In this document: one piece after another, positions 17,759-24,629 of the stretch
Layout of the letters: each line of letters begins with the position of its first letter
Position numbering within the stretch: position 1 is the first letter of the stretch
Origin: Candidatus Falkowbacteria bacterium HGW-Falkowbacteria-2
Lineage (GTDB): Bacteria; Patescibacteriota; Patescibacteriia; Patescibacteriales; UBA12465
Assembly: GCA_002841655.1 (NCBI GenBank)
Contig: PHAH01000002.1
Coordinates: 1 to 30,208 of the forward strand
Direction of reading: 5' to 3'
DNA length: 30,208 bases
Position numbers and translations under genes: made by a program
Notes under the pieces: generated by a model
Told to the model about the DNA's origin: nothing
What the model saw: only the letters and a program-made list of their open reading frames with translations
Databases searched by the model: none

Positions 17759-17888
17759 GGAATGGTTCCCAAAGTTGACGCTTATATTGATATAATACCA
17801 TATTAGCATTTTCAGTCAAATTGAGGGTGGACCCGCGGGGGTTCGAACCCCGGAAACCCAAGCGTCAACTTTGGCTCGGAACCATTCC
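17759..17888. repeat. Long imperfect inverted repeat in the ligA-gatC gap
   Basis: The left arm (17759-17783) reads GGAATGGTTCC, C, AAAGTTGACGCTT. The right arm (17860-17888) is its reverse complement, with GAGCC in place of the C. All 24 other bases match. The spacer is 76 bases and contains the T-arm-like sequence of the adjacent tRNA-like element. The right arm is also the D-region and anticodon-arm part of that element. Confidence 0.9.
17788..17796 (+). promoter_or_regulatory. Extended -10 promoter for gatC-gatA
   Basis: TGATATAAT, an exact TGnTATAAT. It lies within the spacer of the inverted repeat, 158 bases before gatC. A transcript from here would include the right arm and the T-arm-like hairpin but not the left arm. 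Confidence 0.5.
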
Positions 17889-17895
17889 CGGGCCC
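17828..17895 (-). ncRNA. tRNA-like element, 68 nt, non-canonical D region
   Basis: Read on the minus strand, GGGCCCG (17895-17889) can pair over seven positions (one G-U) with CGGGTCC (17835-17829), followed by A and CC. Directly inside is a perfect T-arm: CGGGG, TTCGAAC, CCCCG (17852-17836). A five-base variable loop (GTTTC) and a 17-base anticodon-like arm (17874-17858, loop GTTGACG, one A-C mismatch in the stem) complete the geometry. The D region is only 14 bases (GGAATGGTTCCGAG), lacks U8, and cannot form a normal D-arm. The central triplet would be UGA (Ser), yet there is no long variable arm, so it is not an ordinary tRNA-Ser. TGCTATGCT (17912-17904, minus) could be an extended -10 eight bases upstream. 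It may be a tRNA-like regulatory RNA, a decayed tRNA, or a tmRNA-like fragment. Confidence 0.45.
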
Positions 17896-17953
17896 ATGAA
17901 AATAGCATAGCAAAACACCCCTGAAGATACGTGAAAATAAAGATAAATATCAA

Positions 17954-18232
17954 ATGAAGTTTGAAAAGAAAGACATTGAACATATCGCCAATTTAGCTCG
18001 CCTGGAACTCACTTCCGACGAGCTGAAAACCTATGGCGAACAATTATCTGCTATTACTGCCTATATTGATCAACTCCAAAATGCGCCAACTGGCGAGGTT
18101 ATAGCCGATGCGCCGTTGCATAATATCTGGCGAGAAGACGAAGCCCTTGATTGGTCGGAAGAGGAAAGAGAACGCGCACTCTCGCAGGGAGAAAGAGAAG
18201 GAGGTTTAGTTAAAGTAAAAAGAGTTTTATAA
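17954..18232 (+). CDS. gatC: Asp-tRNA(Asn)/Glu-tRNA(Gln) amidotransferase subunit C
   Basis: 92 residues, the normal size of GatC. It opens with the typical IEHIANLARLELTSDELKTY, then an AITAYIDQLQNAPT helix and the ADAPLHNIWREDE segment that wraps around GatA. GatC stabilises the GatA-GatB complex, which converts misacylated Glu-tRNA(Gln) or Asp-tRNA(Asn) to the amide form in the cytoplasm. gatA follows after five bases, so the two are co-transcribed. gatB is not in this window and must lie elsewhere. The upstream gap carries an unusual tRNA-like, inverted-repeat element that could take part in its control. Confidence 0.95.
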   Translation: MKFEKKDIEHIANLARLELTSDELKTYGEQLSAITAYIDQLQNAPTGEVIADAPLHNIWREDEALDWSEEERERALSQGEREGGLVKVKRVL

Positions 18233-18237
18233 ATAAT

Positions 18238-19704
18238 ATGGACGGAAGGATGTTTACAATCGCTCAGGCTCGTCGGGAACTTGATCAGGGTAATGTTAGT
18301 GCCGTCGAATTGACGCGCGCCTGTTTAAATAGAATTAAGGCTTTGGATTCTAAGATTAATTCCTGTCTTTTAATAGACGAGGAGGGCGCTTTGGCTGCGG
18401 CTGAGAATGCTGATCGTCGTTTGCGTTCTGGAGAGCGTGGCTCCTTATTGGGCATACCGTATCTTGCTAAAGATCTGTTAATGACCAAAGGTCTAAGAAC
18501 TTCAGCTGCTTCAAAAATATTGGAAAATTATATCGCTCCTTTTGATGCGTCTGTCATTGTTCGTCTCAAAGATGCGGGCGCGGTTTTGTTGGGAAAGACA
18601 AACTTAGATGAATTCGCTCATGGCTCCTCAACCGAAAATTCTGCCTTTGGACCAACTTTGAATCCTTGGGATGACAAACGCGTGCCTGGTGGCTCTTCTG
18701 GGGGCAGTGCAGCGGCGGTAGCGGCTGGATTATGCCTTTTTGCTCTAGGAACTGACACTGGTGGCTCCATTCGTCAGCCTGCAAGTTTTTGTAATTTGGT
18801 GGGATTAAAACCAACCTATGGCCGCGTCTCCCGCTTCGGATTACTTTCAATGACTTCATCAACCGATACCATTGGCCCACTGACACGAACGGTGGAGGAC
18901 GCCGCTATGGTATTGTCTGTAATTTCGGGGAATGATAAGTATGATGCCACAACACTAAAGTCCGAAGTACCTGTTTACGAAGAAAAGATTGAGAAGGGAA
19001 TTGATGGTTTAAGAATCGGTGTTGTGCCCGCCTATTTTGAGGGCAGTCTGGATCCGCGGATAAAAGAGACAATGTTGGATACAATTTTAAATTTGAAAAA
19101 AGCAGGGGCTATTATTACCGAAATTGAATTACCGAATAATAAATATAGCGTGCCCGTATACTATGTCATCACTCCAAGTGAGGTCAGCTCTAATCTCGCT
19201 CGCTTTGATGGTATTGGTTGGGGCGGCACTGCTAACGGTGCAAACGATTTACAGGCTTTCTATAAGGCGAATCGAGGGCAGGGCTTTGGTCCAGAGGCGA
19301 AACGCCGCATCATGCTTGGTACTTTTGCTTTAAGCGCTGGCTATGCCGACGCCTACTATAAGAAAGCGCAGTTAGTGCGAGAAAATATCAAGGAAGATTT
19401 TAAAAAGGCGTTTTCGCAAGTTGATATTATTCTGACGCCAACCTCACCCCATCCAGCCTTCAAAATCGGGGCTCAATCAGGCGATCCTTTGGCGATGTAT
19501 CTTGAAGATATCTATCTTGCTGGTGCTTCTTTGGCTGGCTTACCCGCCATCTCAGTCCCGGCTGGGTTTGTAAATGAGGAAAGGAAGGACTTGCCTTTTG
19601 GTTTGCAACTTATTGGTGCGTCGGAAAGAGAAGAAACGGTGTTATATGTCGCCCGAGTAGTGGAAAAAATTAATAATTATTTTGAGCGCCAGCCTGTTAT
19701 CTAA
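18238..19704 (+). CDS. gatA: Asp-tRNA(Asn)/Glu-tRNA(Gln) amidotransferase subunit A
   Basis: 488 residues, full length. It is the amidase subunit that releases ammonia from glutamine and channels it to GatB. The amidase-signature catalytic triad is visible: Lys78 (PYLAKDLL), Ser153 in GGSSGGS, and the nucleophile Ser177 in TDTGGSIRQP. The flanking ALGTDTGG and VGLKPTYGRVSRFGL sequences are typical of GatA rather than other amidases. The ATG at 18238 is chosen for its five-base spacing after gatC; an in-frame ATG at 18250 is possible. A thioredoxin-fold gene follows after 21 bases, probably in the same transcript. Confidence 0.98.
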   Translation: MDGRMFTIAQARRELDQGNVSAVELTRACLNRIKALDSKINSCLLIDEEGALAAAENADRRLRSGERGSLLGIPYLAKDLLMTKGLRTSAASKILENYIAPFDASVIVRLKDAGAVLLGKTNLDEFAHGSSTENSAFGPTLNPWDDKRVPGGSSGGSAAAVAAGLCLFALGTDTGGSIRQPASFCNLVGLKPTYGRVSRFGLLSMTSSTDTIGPLTRTVEDAAMVLSVISGNDKYDATTLKSEVPVYEEKIEKGIDGLRIGVVPAYFEGSLDPRIKETMLDTILNLKKAGAIITEIELPNNKYSVPVYYVITPSEVSSNLARFDGIGWGGTANGANDLQAFYKANRGQGFGPEAKRRIMLGTFALSAGYADAYYKKAQLVRENIKEDFKKAFSQVDIILTPTSPHPAFKIGAQSGDPLAMYLEDIYLAGASLAGLPAISVPAGFVNEERKDLPFGLQLIGASEREETVLYVARVVEKINNYFERQPVI

Positions 19705-19725
19705 TACGGCCGAGCTCTATATTCT

Positions 19726-20454
19726 ATGGAAGCGAAAAAATCAATCAAAATCCTTGCCTTTCTTACTGTCGGCGCCATCGCTATTTTCTTTCTCGTTCTA
19801 TTCCTCAACACCGATATTGAATCTAGGAAAGGAGCTGAAACTTCCACAGATTTATTGGGGCTCGAACAAAATGGTCAGCAGCAAAGCTTTGCTGCCGCCA
19901 ACATGCCAGTGAAAAGTGAGAGCGATTTTGTGGTTGGTCCGGGAGGAGAGGAGCTTGATGTCATCGTTTATGAAGATTACGCCGACATTTACAGTGCCCA
20001 GTTCGCTGAAACCCTCGAACGGGCCCGCGCTGAGTTTGGAGAAAAGATAAACTTCGTCTATCGCCCATATAATGTTCTCTCATCGGAGCTATCTGCTCAG
20101 GCGGCTCAAGCGGTCTTATGTGCGGCTGAAAATAACAGCAAGGGTGCCGACTATCGTTCCAAAGTATTCACTGCCTTACGTGCTGAGCAGTTAAATGGCG
20201 ATGTGTTTAGTCGCATTGCGGAAGAGGTTGGGATAGAGAAGGGAGCGTTTGCGGCATGCTTGACTAATATGGAAAAAAAGGAAAAGATAGAGGGGTTAGT
20301 AGCCGGAGCTGCTAATTTCTCAGTAACTGGCGCCCCAACAGTGTTTGTGGGAGATGAAATGATCGTTGGTGCTCGTCCCTATGAGGCCTTTACCGATTCC
20401 AATGGCGATGAAATTGAGGGTTTAAAGCAGGTTATTGAAAGACAGTTGAAATAG
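19726..20454 (+). CDS. Membrane-anchored DsbA-like thioredoxin-fold protein lacking CxxC
   Basis: 242 residues. A membrane anchor at about 8-27 (ILAFLTVGAIAIFFLVLF) is followed by a linker and a DsbA-like thioredoxin domain at about 75-242, on the outer face. The normal active site (DFxCPYCxxF) reads DYADIYSAQF: the CPYC tetrad is replaced by Asp87-Ile-Tyr-Ser90. The cis-Pro loop is kept (TGAPTVFVG, Pro204), as are two other Cys common in the family (132 in AVLCAAE, 178 in AACLTN). It therefore cannot be a standard thiol oxidase. It may be a chaperone or scaffold, or use Cys132/Cys178 in another way. It follows gatA by 21 bases and precedes tRNA-Ser. Confidence 0.88.
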   Translation: MEAKKSIKILAFLTVGAIAIFFLVLFLNTDIESRKGAETSTDLLGLEQNGQQQSFAAANMPVKSESDFVVGPGGEELDVIVYEDYADIYSAQFAETLERARAEFGEKINFVYRPYNVLSSELSAQAAQAVLCAAENNSKGADYRSKVFTALRAEQLNGDVFSRIAEEVGIEKGAFAACLTNMEKKEKIEGLVAGAANFSVTGAPTVFVGDEMIVGARPYEAFTDSNGDEIEGLKQVIERQLK

Positions 20455-20479
20455 TGTTATCTTGGTAGCGATACCAAAA

Positions 20480-20566
20480 GGAGAGGTCGCATAGTGGTCG
20501 ATTGCGCTCGCTTGGAAAGCGGGTATGCCTTAACCGGCATCGAGGGTTCGAATCCCTCTCTCTCCG
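20480..20566 (+). tRNA. tRNA-Ser(GGA)
   Basis: 87 nt. The acceptor GGAGAGG pairs with TCTCTCC (20559-20565, last pair G-U), with discriminator G at 20566. The anticodon stem CTCGC/GCGGG encloses loop TTGGAAA, with anticodon GGA at 20514-20516 reading UCC/UCU. A long variable arm (about 20524-20541, TATGCCTTAACCGGCATC) fits tRNA-Ser. The T-arm is GAGGG-TTCGAAT-CCCTC. CCA is not encoded (the next bases are CATA), so a CCA-adding enzyme is needed. It starts 25 bases after the DsbA-like gene. Confidence 0.97.
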
Positions 20567-20575
20567 CATATTGAC

Positions 20576-20604
20576 AAAAGTGTACCGATATGGTACACTT
20601 TTTT
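20576..20604 (+). terminator. Intrinsic terminator after tRNA-Ser
   Basis: AAAAGTGTACC (20576-20586) pairs perfectly with GGTACACTTTT (20592-20602) across five bases, with T run. Confidence 0.95.
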
Positions 20605-20626
20605 GTTATTTAAGGTCTTTAAAAAT

Positions 20627-20699
20627 ATGGTTAATTTGATTGATTACCAGGTCCGTCGGTAAAAGGCGGATTTAGCAATCAACCAAATAGTATAACCAT
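20627..20699 (+). promoter_or_regulatory. Long hairpin leader upstream of the 176-residue protein
   Basis: Four nested paired blocks: ATGGTTA (20627-20633) with TAACCAT (20693-20699); ATTTG (20634-20638) with CAAAT (20684-20688); TTGATT (20640-20645) with AATCAA (20677-20682); TCCG (20652-20655) with CGGA (20667-20670). That is 22 pairs in 73 bases, ending 15 bases before the ATG at 20715. There is no T run, so it is not a terminator. It may be a cis-regulatory RNA, an mRNA-stabilising 5' structure, or a small RNA. No known riboswitch class is recognised. Confidence 0.6.
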
Positions 20700-20714
20700 C
20701 AAAAAACTTTTAAG

Positions 20715-21245
20715 ATGAAAACAATAACTGCTTACCACAATGTGAAGAGCTTCTCGGAGAGGCTCGAGTCCATTAATACCTCTTTACGAACCGATGCCAT
20801 TATTGGTCAACTTAATTCAGCGAAAGATTTATTCGCATCCATCGAATCATTGAAGCTTTATGACTCCGTCCAATCCATAATTAGTAAATTCGAGATTGAG
20901 GAAAAAATAGAGCCCACCGGCCACGCTAAAGAAATGTATAGTACCTGGATAAATTTATTGCATGAACAAGCCCATTCTTTGAAAATGCTTAGTGAGGGCA
21001 ACGAAGAAACTCAAAGACTGCTTGAGACCGCTTTATGTGTTTACAGTGGCGTCAATATTTTGTCAGCGAAAGACGTTGAAGTGGTCAAGGAAAGCGCTAA
21101 TCTTATGCTCAAAGCAGCAAAAATGTTCAGCGAACAGTTTGGCTGTTTAAAGCATACGGTATTAATTCTTGAATTAACGATTATCCCAAAATTGTCACCC
21201 GTAGAATTAAAACCAGAAATTGAAATACCGCAAAATTTAAATTAA
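20715..21245 (+). CDS. Hypothetical alpha-helical cytoplasmic protein
   Basis: 176 residues, no signal peptide and no membrane segment. The sequence is mostly amphipathic helix (SFSERLESINTSLRTDAII; EETQRLLETALCVYSG; VKESANLMLKAAKMFSEQFG) with a Pro/Glu-rich tail. I recognise no family and no catalytic motif. It stands alone between two terminators and has an unusually structured leader, so it is probably regulated at the RNA level. It could be an accessory gene. Confidence 0.65.
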   Translation: MKTITAYHNVKSFSERLESINTSLRTDAIIGQLNSAKDLFASIESLKLYDSVQSIISKFEIEEKIEPTGHAKEMYSTWINLLHEQAHSLKMLSEGNEETQRLLETALCVYSGVNILSAKDVEVVKESANLMLKAAKMFSEQFGCLKHTVLILELTIIPKLSPVELKPEIEIPQNLN

Positions 21246-21271
21246 TCGCGAAAGTGAAGTTCGTATGCTTA

Positions 21272-21313
21272 GGGCTTTAATGTACAATGTTTGTATATTA
21301 AAGCTCTTTTTTA
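21272..21313 (+). terminator. Intrinsic terminator
   Basis: GCTTTAATGTACAA (21274-21287) pairs with TTGTATATTAAAGC (21291-21304), 14 pairs with one G-U and a three-base loop, then TCTTTTTT. Confidence 0.92.
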
Positions 21314-21320
21314 TTGAATA

Positions 21321-21350
21321 AAAAAAGGGCTGTCTATATAGACAGCCTTT
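21321..21350 (-). terminator. Intrinsic terminator of purB
   Basis: GGCTGTCTATATAGACAGCC (21328-21347) is a perfect 20-base palindrome, followed on the minus strand by CTTTTTT. It lies just after the purB stop and back-to-back with the plus-strand terminator. Confidence 0.92.
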
Positions 21351-21353
21351 GTG

Positions 21354-22811
21354 TTATTGAGCTCGGTATTCTTGTGTGTTAATTTGCTCTTCGATGTCAG
21401 TAGCGATGCGCAGGGCAGTTTCTTCTGATTTGCCTGTGTACTTTTCTGGATGAAATAAGCTTTCATAAGCTTCTGATGGCATAGCTTCAACGACTTTCTT
21501 GAGTTTGGGGTCATCGTAGGAAATTAGCATAAGCATGTCAGCTAAATCAGTTTGACGATCCTTCGCTTGGGGCAGTAGAACTTCATTAACAAACTTATGA
21601 GCATCTCCTTCATAGCCGAATAACTGTAGGGCTATGTAAATGGGCTCAGCCATAATGACGTCAGCACTTTGCTCAAAGTTTGTGTTCAGTGCTTCTCGGT
21701 CGATTTTGACGCGGCTTAGAAAAGTTTCTCCATCTGCATTTTTCCGTAATAGATTATCAAGCTGTGTTTGCAGATTGATAATGATTGTGGGGAAGTCACG
21801 CATCAGTGAGCTGCCGGTTAGGTCACGTTGATGTTCTGAAATCATCGTGTCCATAACTTTGCTGAACTCTGCTTTGTTCTTTAGCCAGGCGCCAACGATG
21901 GTCTCGAAAACAATCGGGTTGCGTTTGTGAGCCATGGTCGATGAGCCAACCTGTCCTTGGACATACTCCTCTCTGATTTCAGCGATTTCAGTACGCATCA
22001 AGTGACGACAATCATTAGCAAACTGTGCGAGTGACGCTGAGAGTTTTACAGCGGCAAAAAGGAAATTGGCTAGTGGCTCTGGTGGTACTATCTGCGTACT
22101 AACCGGAGGAGCGATTAGGCCAAGATCTGCCAGGATCATGCTCTCAAAAATACGCGGTGGATACTTCTTATCAAGACCTAGGGCAACGTAGGCGTTATAG
22201 GCACCAACTGGTCCAGCGATTTTGCCAACGAGTCGGCGCGACGCATTGTCGAGGTCCATAAGGTTATTCATAATCCGGTTGGCTATGGTTGAGAGCCAGA
22301 AGCCGACAGTGATCGGTACGGCATGTTGACCATGAGTTCGCCCGATTTGCAAAACTGACGCATTTTCTCTCATCATTGCACAGAGTTCAAGCAGTAGCGT
22401 TTCCACGGCTGGCCGAATGACGTGCTCATATGATTCCTTGAACCGCAGAGCCGCCGCCGTATCAATCACATCATAGCTAGTGAGCAGGATGTGAAGATAG
22501 CGTGATACTTCCGGATCGAGCTTAGGACGAAGCAGTTGTACAAAGGCACGGATATCGTGCTTAGTTACTTTCCGCTCGTATTCGTCGACTTCTGTGGTAG
22601 TGAGTGAGGAGAAAGCCTTGATATTAATTTTCTTAAGGAGGCTTTTGTCCGCTAAATCAAGATCAATGAGGGCGGTGATTATGTGCTTGAGGGCAACAAA
22701 TTCCACTTGACCGACAAAGGTGTATAGATTGTCGTAGCCGAAATAATCGACGAGACTCTTGGGTTGATACCGGGGGTTGCCGGGCAATGCAAAATTTTTG
22801 TTCTGTGTCAT
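21354..22811 (-). CDS. purB: Adenylosuccinate lyase
   Basis: 485 residues from ATG 22811. It cleaves adenylosuccinate (and SAICAR) to release fumarate in purine synthesis, as a cytoplasmic homotetramer. Visible landmarks: His85 in the KHD segment; GRTHGQHAVP at 157-166 with the conserved His; and the fumarase/lyase signature GSSTMAHKRNP at 289-299 with its catalytic Ser. In the signature the usual MPxK is MAHK, a Pro-to-Ala change. An ATG at 22868 is in frame but lies just upstream of the -10 box, so a transcript from that promoter could not include it; the start at 22811 is preferred. Other purine genes are not in the window. It has its own terminator. Confidence 0.94.
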   Translation of the reverse strand: MTQNKNFALPGNPRYQPKSLVDYFGYDNLYTFVGQVEFVALKHIITALIDLDLADKSLLKKINIKAFSSLTTTEVDEYERKVTKHDIRAFVQLLRPKLDPEVSRYLHILLTSYDVIDTAAALRFKESYEHVIRPAVETLLLELCAMMRENASVLQIGRTHGQHAVPITVGFWLSTIANRIMNNLMDLDNASRRLVGKIAGPVGAYNAYVALGLDKKYPPRIFESMILADLGLIAPPVSTQIVPPEPLANFLFAAVKLSASLAQFANDCRHLMRTEIAEIREEYVQGQVGSSTMAHKRNPIVFETIVGAWLKNKAEFSKVMDTMISEHQRDLTGSSLMRDFPTIIINLQTQLDNLLRKNADGETFLSRVKIDREALNTNFEQSADVIMAEPIYIALQLFGYEGDAHKFVNEVLLPQAKDRQTDLADMLMLISYDDPKLKKVVEAMPSEAYESLFHPEKYTGKSEETALRIATDIEEQINTQEYRAQ

Positions 22812-22858
22812 GACTTCTATTGGTTTTGGTTTAAAAATGAACGGATTGTGATTCGCTA

Positions 22859-22888
22859 ATTTAAGCATTAATTTGTCTTGTTTGTCAA
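22859..22888 (-). promoter_or_regulatory. purB promoter
   Basis: On the minus strand TTGACA (22888-22883), an 18-base spacer ending in TGC, then TTAAAT (22864-22859). It decides the purB start, since the ATG at 22866-22868 is upstream of transcription start. Confidence 0.65.
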
Positions 22889-22905
22889 GTCCAAAAGTAG
22901 TGGTG

Positions 22906-22934
22906 TTTACAAATCCAATACAACTTGGTAGTTT
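22906..22934 (+). promoter_or_regulatory. Possible promoter of the two-helix membrane protein
   Basis: TTTACA (22906-22911), 17-base spacer, TAGTTT (22929-22934). The -10 is poor. Divergent from the purB promoter. Confidence 0.35.
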
Positions 22935-22950
22935 AGGGGTAGCTCATTAA

Positions 22951-23406
22951 ATGTTTAACCTAATAGCAATTGTCATGGGACATACTATATTGAATCCTGA
23001 AGTCATCCAAGAGGCGAAAAAACAAGCCAGAAATGCCGCCAGGAAAAGAACGATGCCGTTTTTCTTGACTGTAACCTCTTCTTTAGCGGTAGCGCTACTA
23101 ATCCTTGTATATTTCTTGCTTGCCCCCTGGGGTGATACCCGGATGGTGATAATGCCATCAATATTTGCGCTCCTCGTCGCAGCTATCGTCTTTCTGGCTC
23201 TCTTACCCTCAAGACAACCAATAGACTATAAAGCTCATGTTCCTGCAGCTAGAGAGAAGCTAATGGGTAAAATTCGTGACGAAATCGTAAGATTGAAACA
23301 AGAGCTATCAAGCCTAGAAGCTCGGCGAGCCGAAATCGAAGAAGCAAAAACTAAAGTTCTTGATAAAATTAGCAAGAAAGAAATTGCTTTACGCTATTTC
23401 GGATAG
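22951..23406 (+). CDS. Two-helix membrane protein with C-terminal coiled coil, function unknown
   Basis: 151 residues from ATG 22951, or 143 from ATG 22975 (MGHTILNPEV). A basic amphipathic N-terminus (EAKKQARNAARKRT) is followed by two membrane segments, at about 36-58 and 67-84 (FFLTVTSSLAVALLILVYFL; VIMPSIFALLVAAIVFLALL). The C-terminal ~50 residues (LMGKIRDEIVRLKQELSSL...EEAKTKVLDKISKKE) form a likely coiled coil. Both termini should be cytoplasmic if the basic N-terminus stays inside. No family is recognised. It is divergent from purB and ends in a terminator, so it is probably a single-gene unit. Confidence 0.72.
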   Translation: MFNLIAIVMGHTILNPEVIQEAKKQARNAARKRTMPFFLTVTSSLAVALLILVYFLLAPWGDTRMVIMPSIFALLVAAIVFLALLPSRQPIDYKAHVPAAREKLMGKIRDEIVRLKQELSSLEARRAEIEEAKTKVLDKISKKEIALRYFG

Positions 23407-23428
23407 AACTACACAAGAAACAGTAAAC

Positions 23429-23459
23429 AGGGCCTTTATTTAAAGGTCCTTTTCTTTTT
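23429..23459 (+). terminator. Intrinsic terminator
   Basis: AGGGCCTTTA (23429-23438) pairs with TAAAGGTCCT (23441-23450, one G-U), followed by TTTCTTTTT. The loop is formally two bases, so the top pair is probably open. Confidence 0.85.
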
Positions 23460-23470
23460 ATATCATCCTA

Positions 23471-23499
23471 TTTACCTTGCCTATTGAAGGGATTATAAT
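23471..23499 (+). promoter_or_regulatory. Promoter of the SIMPL-SMR pair
   Basis: TTTACC (23471-23476), 17-base spacer, TATAAT (23494-23499). The ATG is at 23526. Confidence 0.6.
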
Positions 23500-23525
23500 A
23501 TACATATATAAACTATTATAATTAT

Positions 23526-24251
23526 ATGAACGAATCACGCGTTTTACCGGCCATCATCACAGGTGTGGCCTTAGTCATCGGTGCCTTAATATTCGGCGGC
23601 TTTTATTACTCCGCTCAAACGGTCATGAACAATAATGATTCCTTATCTGTTACTGGTTCAACAAAAACGCGGGTAACTTCCGATCAGGCAAAGTTGTCTG
23701 TTTCTATCAGCAGCACAGCTTTTGAGACCGACCTCGCCTCAGGCTATAACAACATGGCCAGAGAATTGAAGTTAGTGAAGGACATGATGATAAGATTGGG
23801 CGCAGAAGATGCTCAAATTATTCAGAGTCCAATTAGCATGAATCAAATGTGGGACGACAAAAACGGTGCGCCACAGCGTTATCAGCTTAATCAAACAATC
23901 TCGGTACAACTTAATGACGTGGAGAAAGTAACCGAAATTTCAAAAAAAATTCCCGAACTGGCTTCCCAAGGCGGGATAGTCTCAGTTCAATCTTTAGAAT
24001 ACTATTATTCTAAACTACCCGATTTGAGAGTTTCGTTGTTGACGGAAGCAATTCAAGATGCGAAGGCGAGGGCAGAGAAGATTGCGGAAGGGACTGGTCG
24101 TCGCGTTGGTAGCGTAGAGGCTGCTTCAAGCGGAGTTGTTCAGGTATTATCTCCAAACTCAGTTGAAGTTTCCGATTTTGGTAGCTACGATACTTCTACT
24201 ATCGAAAAGGATGTGATGGTGACCGTCAAGGCTAGTTTCCGTTTGCGATAA
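23526..24251 (+). CDS. SIMPL-domain (DUF541-type) membrane-anchored protein
   Basis: 241 residues. An N-terminal membrane segment at about 8-31 (AIITGVALVIGALIFGGFYYSA) is followed by a SIMPL domain. Its hallmarks are the SLSVTGSTKTRVTSDQAKLSVSISS opening, the ARELKLVKDMMIRLGAEDAQIIQSPISM segment, and the C-terminal AIQDAKARAEKIAEGTGRRVGSV stretch. SIMPL proteins are extracytoplasmic and often oligomeric; their exact role is not settled, although some are linked to envelope stress. The next gene, an SMR-type transporter, begins one base after the stop, so the two are translationally coupled. Confidence 0.9.
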   Translation: MNESRVLPAIITGVALVIGALIFGGFYYSAQTVMNNNDSLSVTGSTKTRVTSDQAKLSVSISSTAFETDLASGYNNMARELKLVKDMMIRLGAEDAQIIQSPISMNQMWDDKNGAPQRYQLNQTISVQLNDVEKVTEISKKIPELASQGGIVSVQSLEYYYSKLPDLRVSLLTEAIQDAKARAEKIAEGTGRRVGSVEAASSGVVQVLSPNSVEVSDFGSYDTSTIEKDVMVTVKASFRLR

Positions 24252-24252
24252 T

Positions 24253-24576
24253 ATGGATACAAAAAAATTATTCTTTATTTTAGTAATTGCTGCTGCCGTT
24301 TTAGAGGCTAGCGGTGACATTTTTCTAAAGAAATGGGCGCTCGACAATAAGAATTTAATTTTTTTCTTCGGCCTAATCCTCTACATCGGCGCCGTCATCC
24401 TTTGGGCTTTTGCGCTTAAACATGAAGTTCTCTCGAAAGCCATCTCCATTGTCACGATCGTAAACCTCATCATCGTTGTTTTAGTCGGTGTGTTCTATTT
24501 TCAGGACAACCTTACCTTGATAAATAAAATTGGCATCGCTCTCGGGATAATAAGTATTGCCTTGATTCAAGATTAG
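24253..24576 (+). CDS. SMR/EamA-type small membrane transporter
   Basis: 107 residues with four membrane segments, the size and layout of small multidrug resistance (EmrE-like) proteins. A Glu in helix 1 (AAAVLEASGDIFLKKWAL) sits where the essential proton/substrate-coupling Glu of the family lies, followed by the usual G-x-x-x-x-K pattern. Likely a dimeric proton-coupled exporter of cationic or other small molecules; the substrate cannot be told. It overlaps nothing but follows the SIMPL gene by one base and is ended by a terminator. Confidence 0.82.
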   Translation: MDTKKLFFILVIAAAVLEASGDIFLKKWALDNKNLIFFFGLILYIGAVILWAFALKHEVLSKAISIVTIVNLIIVVLVGVFYFQDNLTLINKIGIALGIISIALIQD

Positions 24577-24591
24577 AGACTTAGTTGATAT

Positions 24592-24617
24592 AAAAAAGAC
24601 CTTTACCGGTCTTTTTT
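24592..24617. terminator. Bidirectional intrinsic terminator
   Basis: AAAAAAGACC (24592-24601) pairs perfectly with GGTCTTTTTT (24608-24617). Tracts of A and T on both sides serve the SMR gene (plus) and the ABC operon (minus), which converge here. Confidence 0.93.
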
Positions 24618-24629
24618 ATTTATTGATGA

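Noticed and set aside
17824..17837. T-box-like sequence AGGGTGGACCCGCG upstream of gatC
   Set aside because: It is one base from the T-box consensus AGGGTGGNACCGCG, but there is no room for a Stem I with specifier loop after the promoter and no terminator alternative. The same bases are better explained as the complement of the tRNA-like 3' end.
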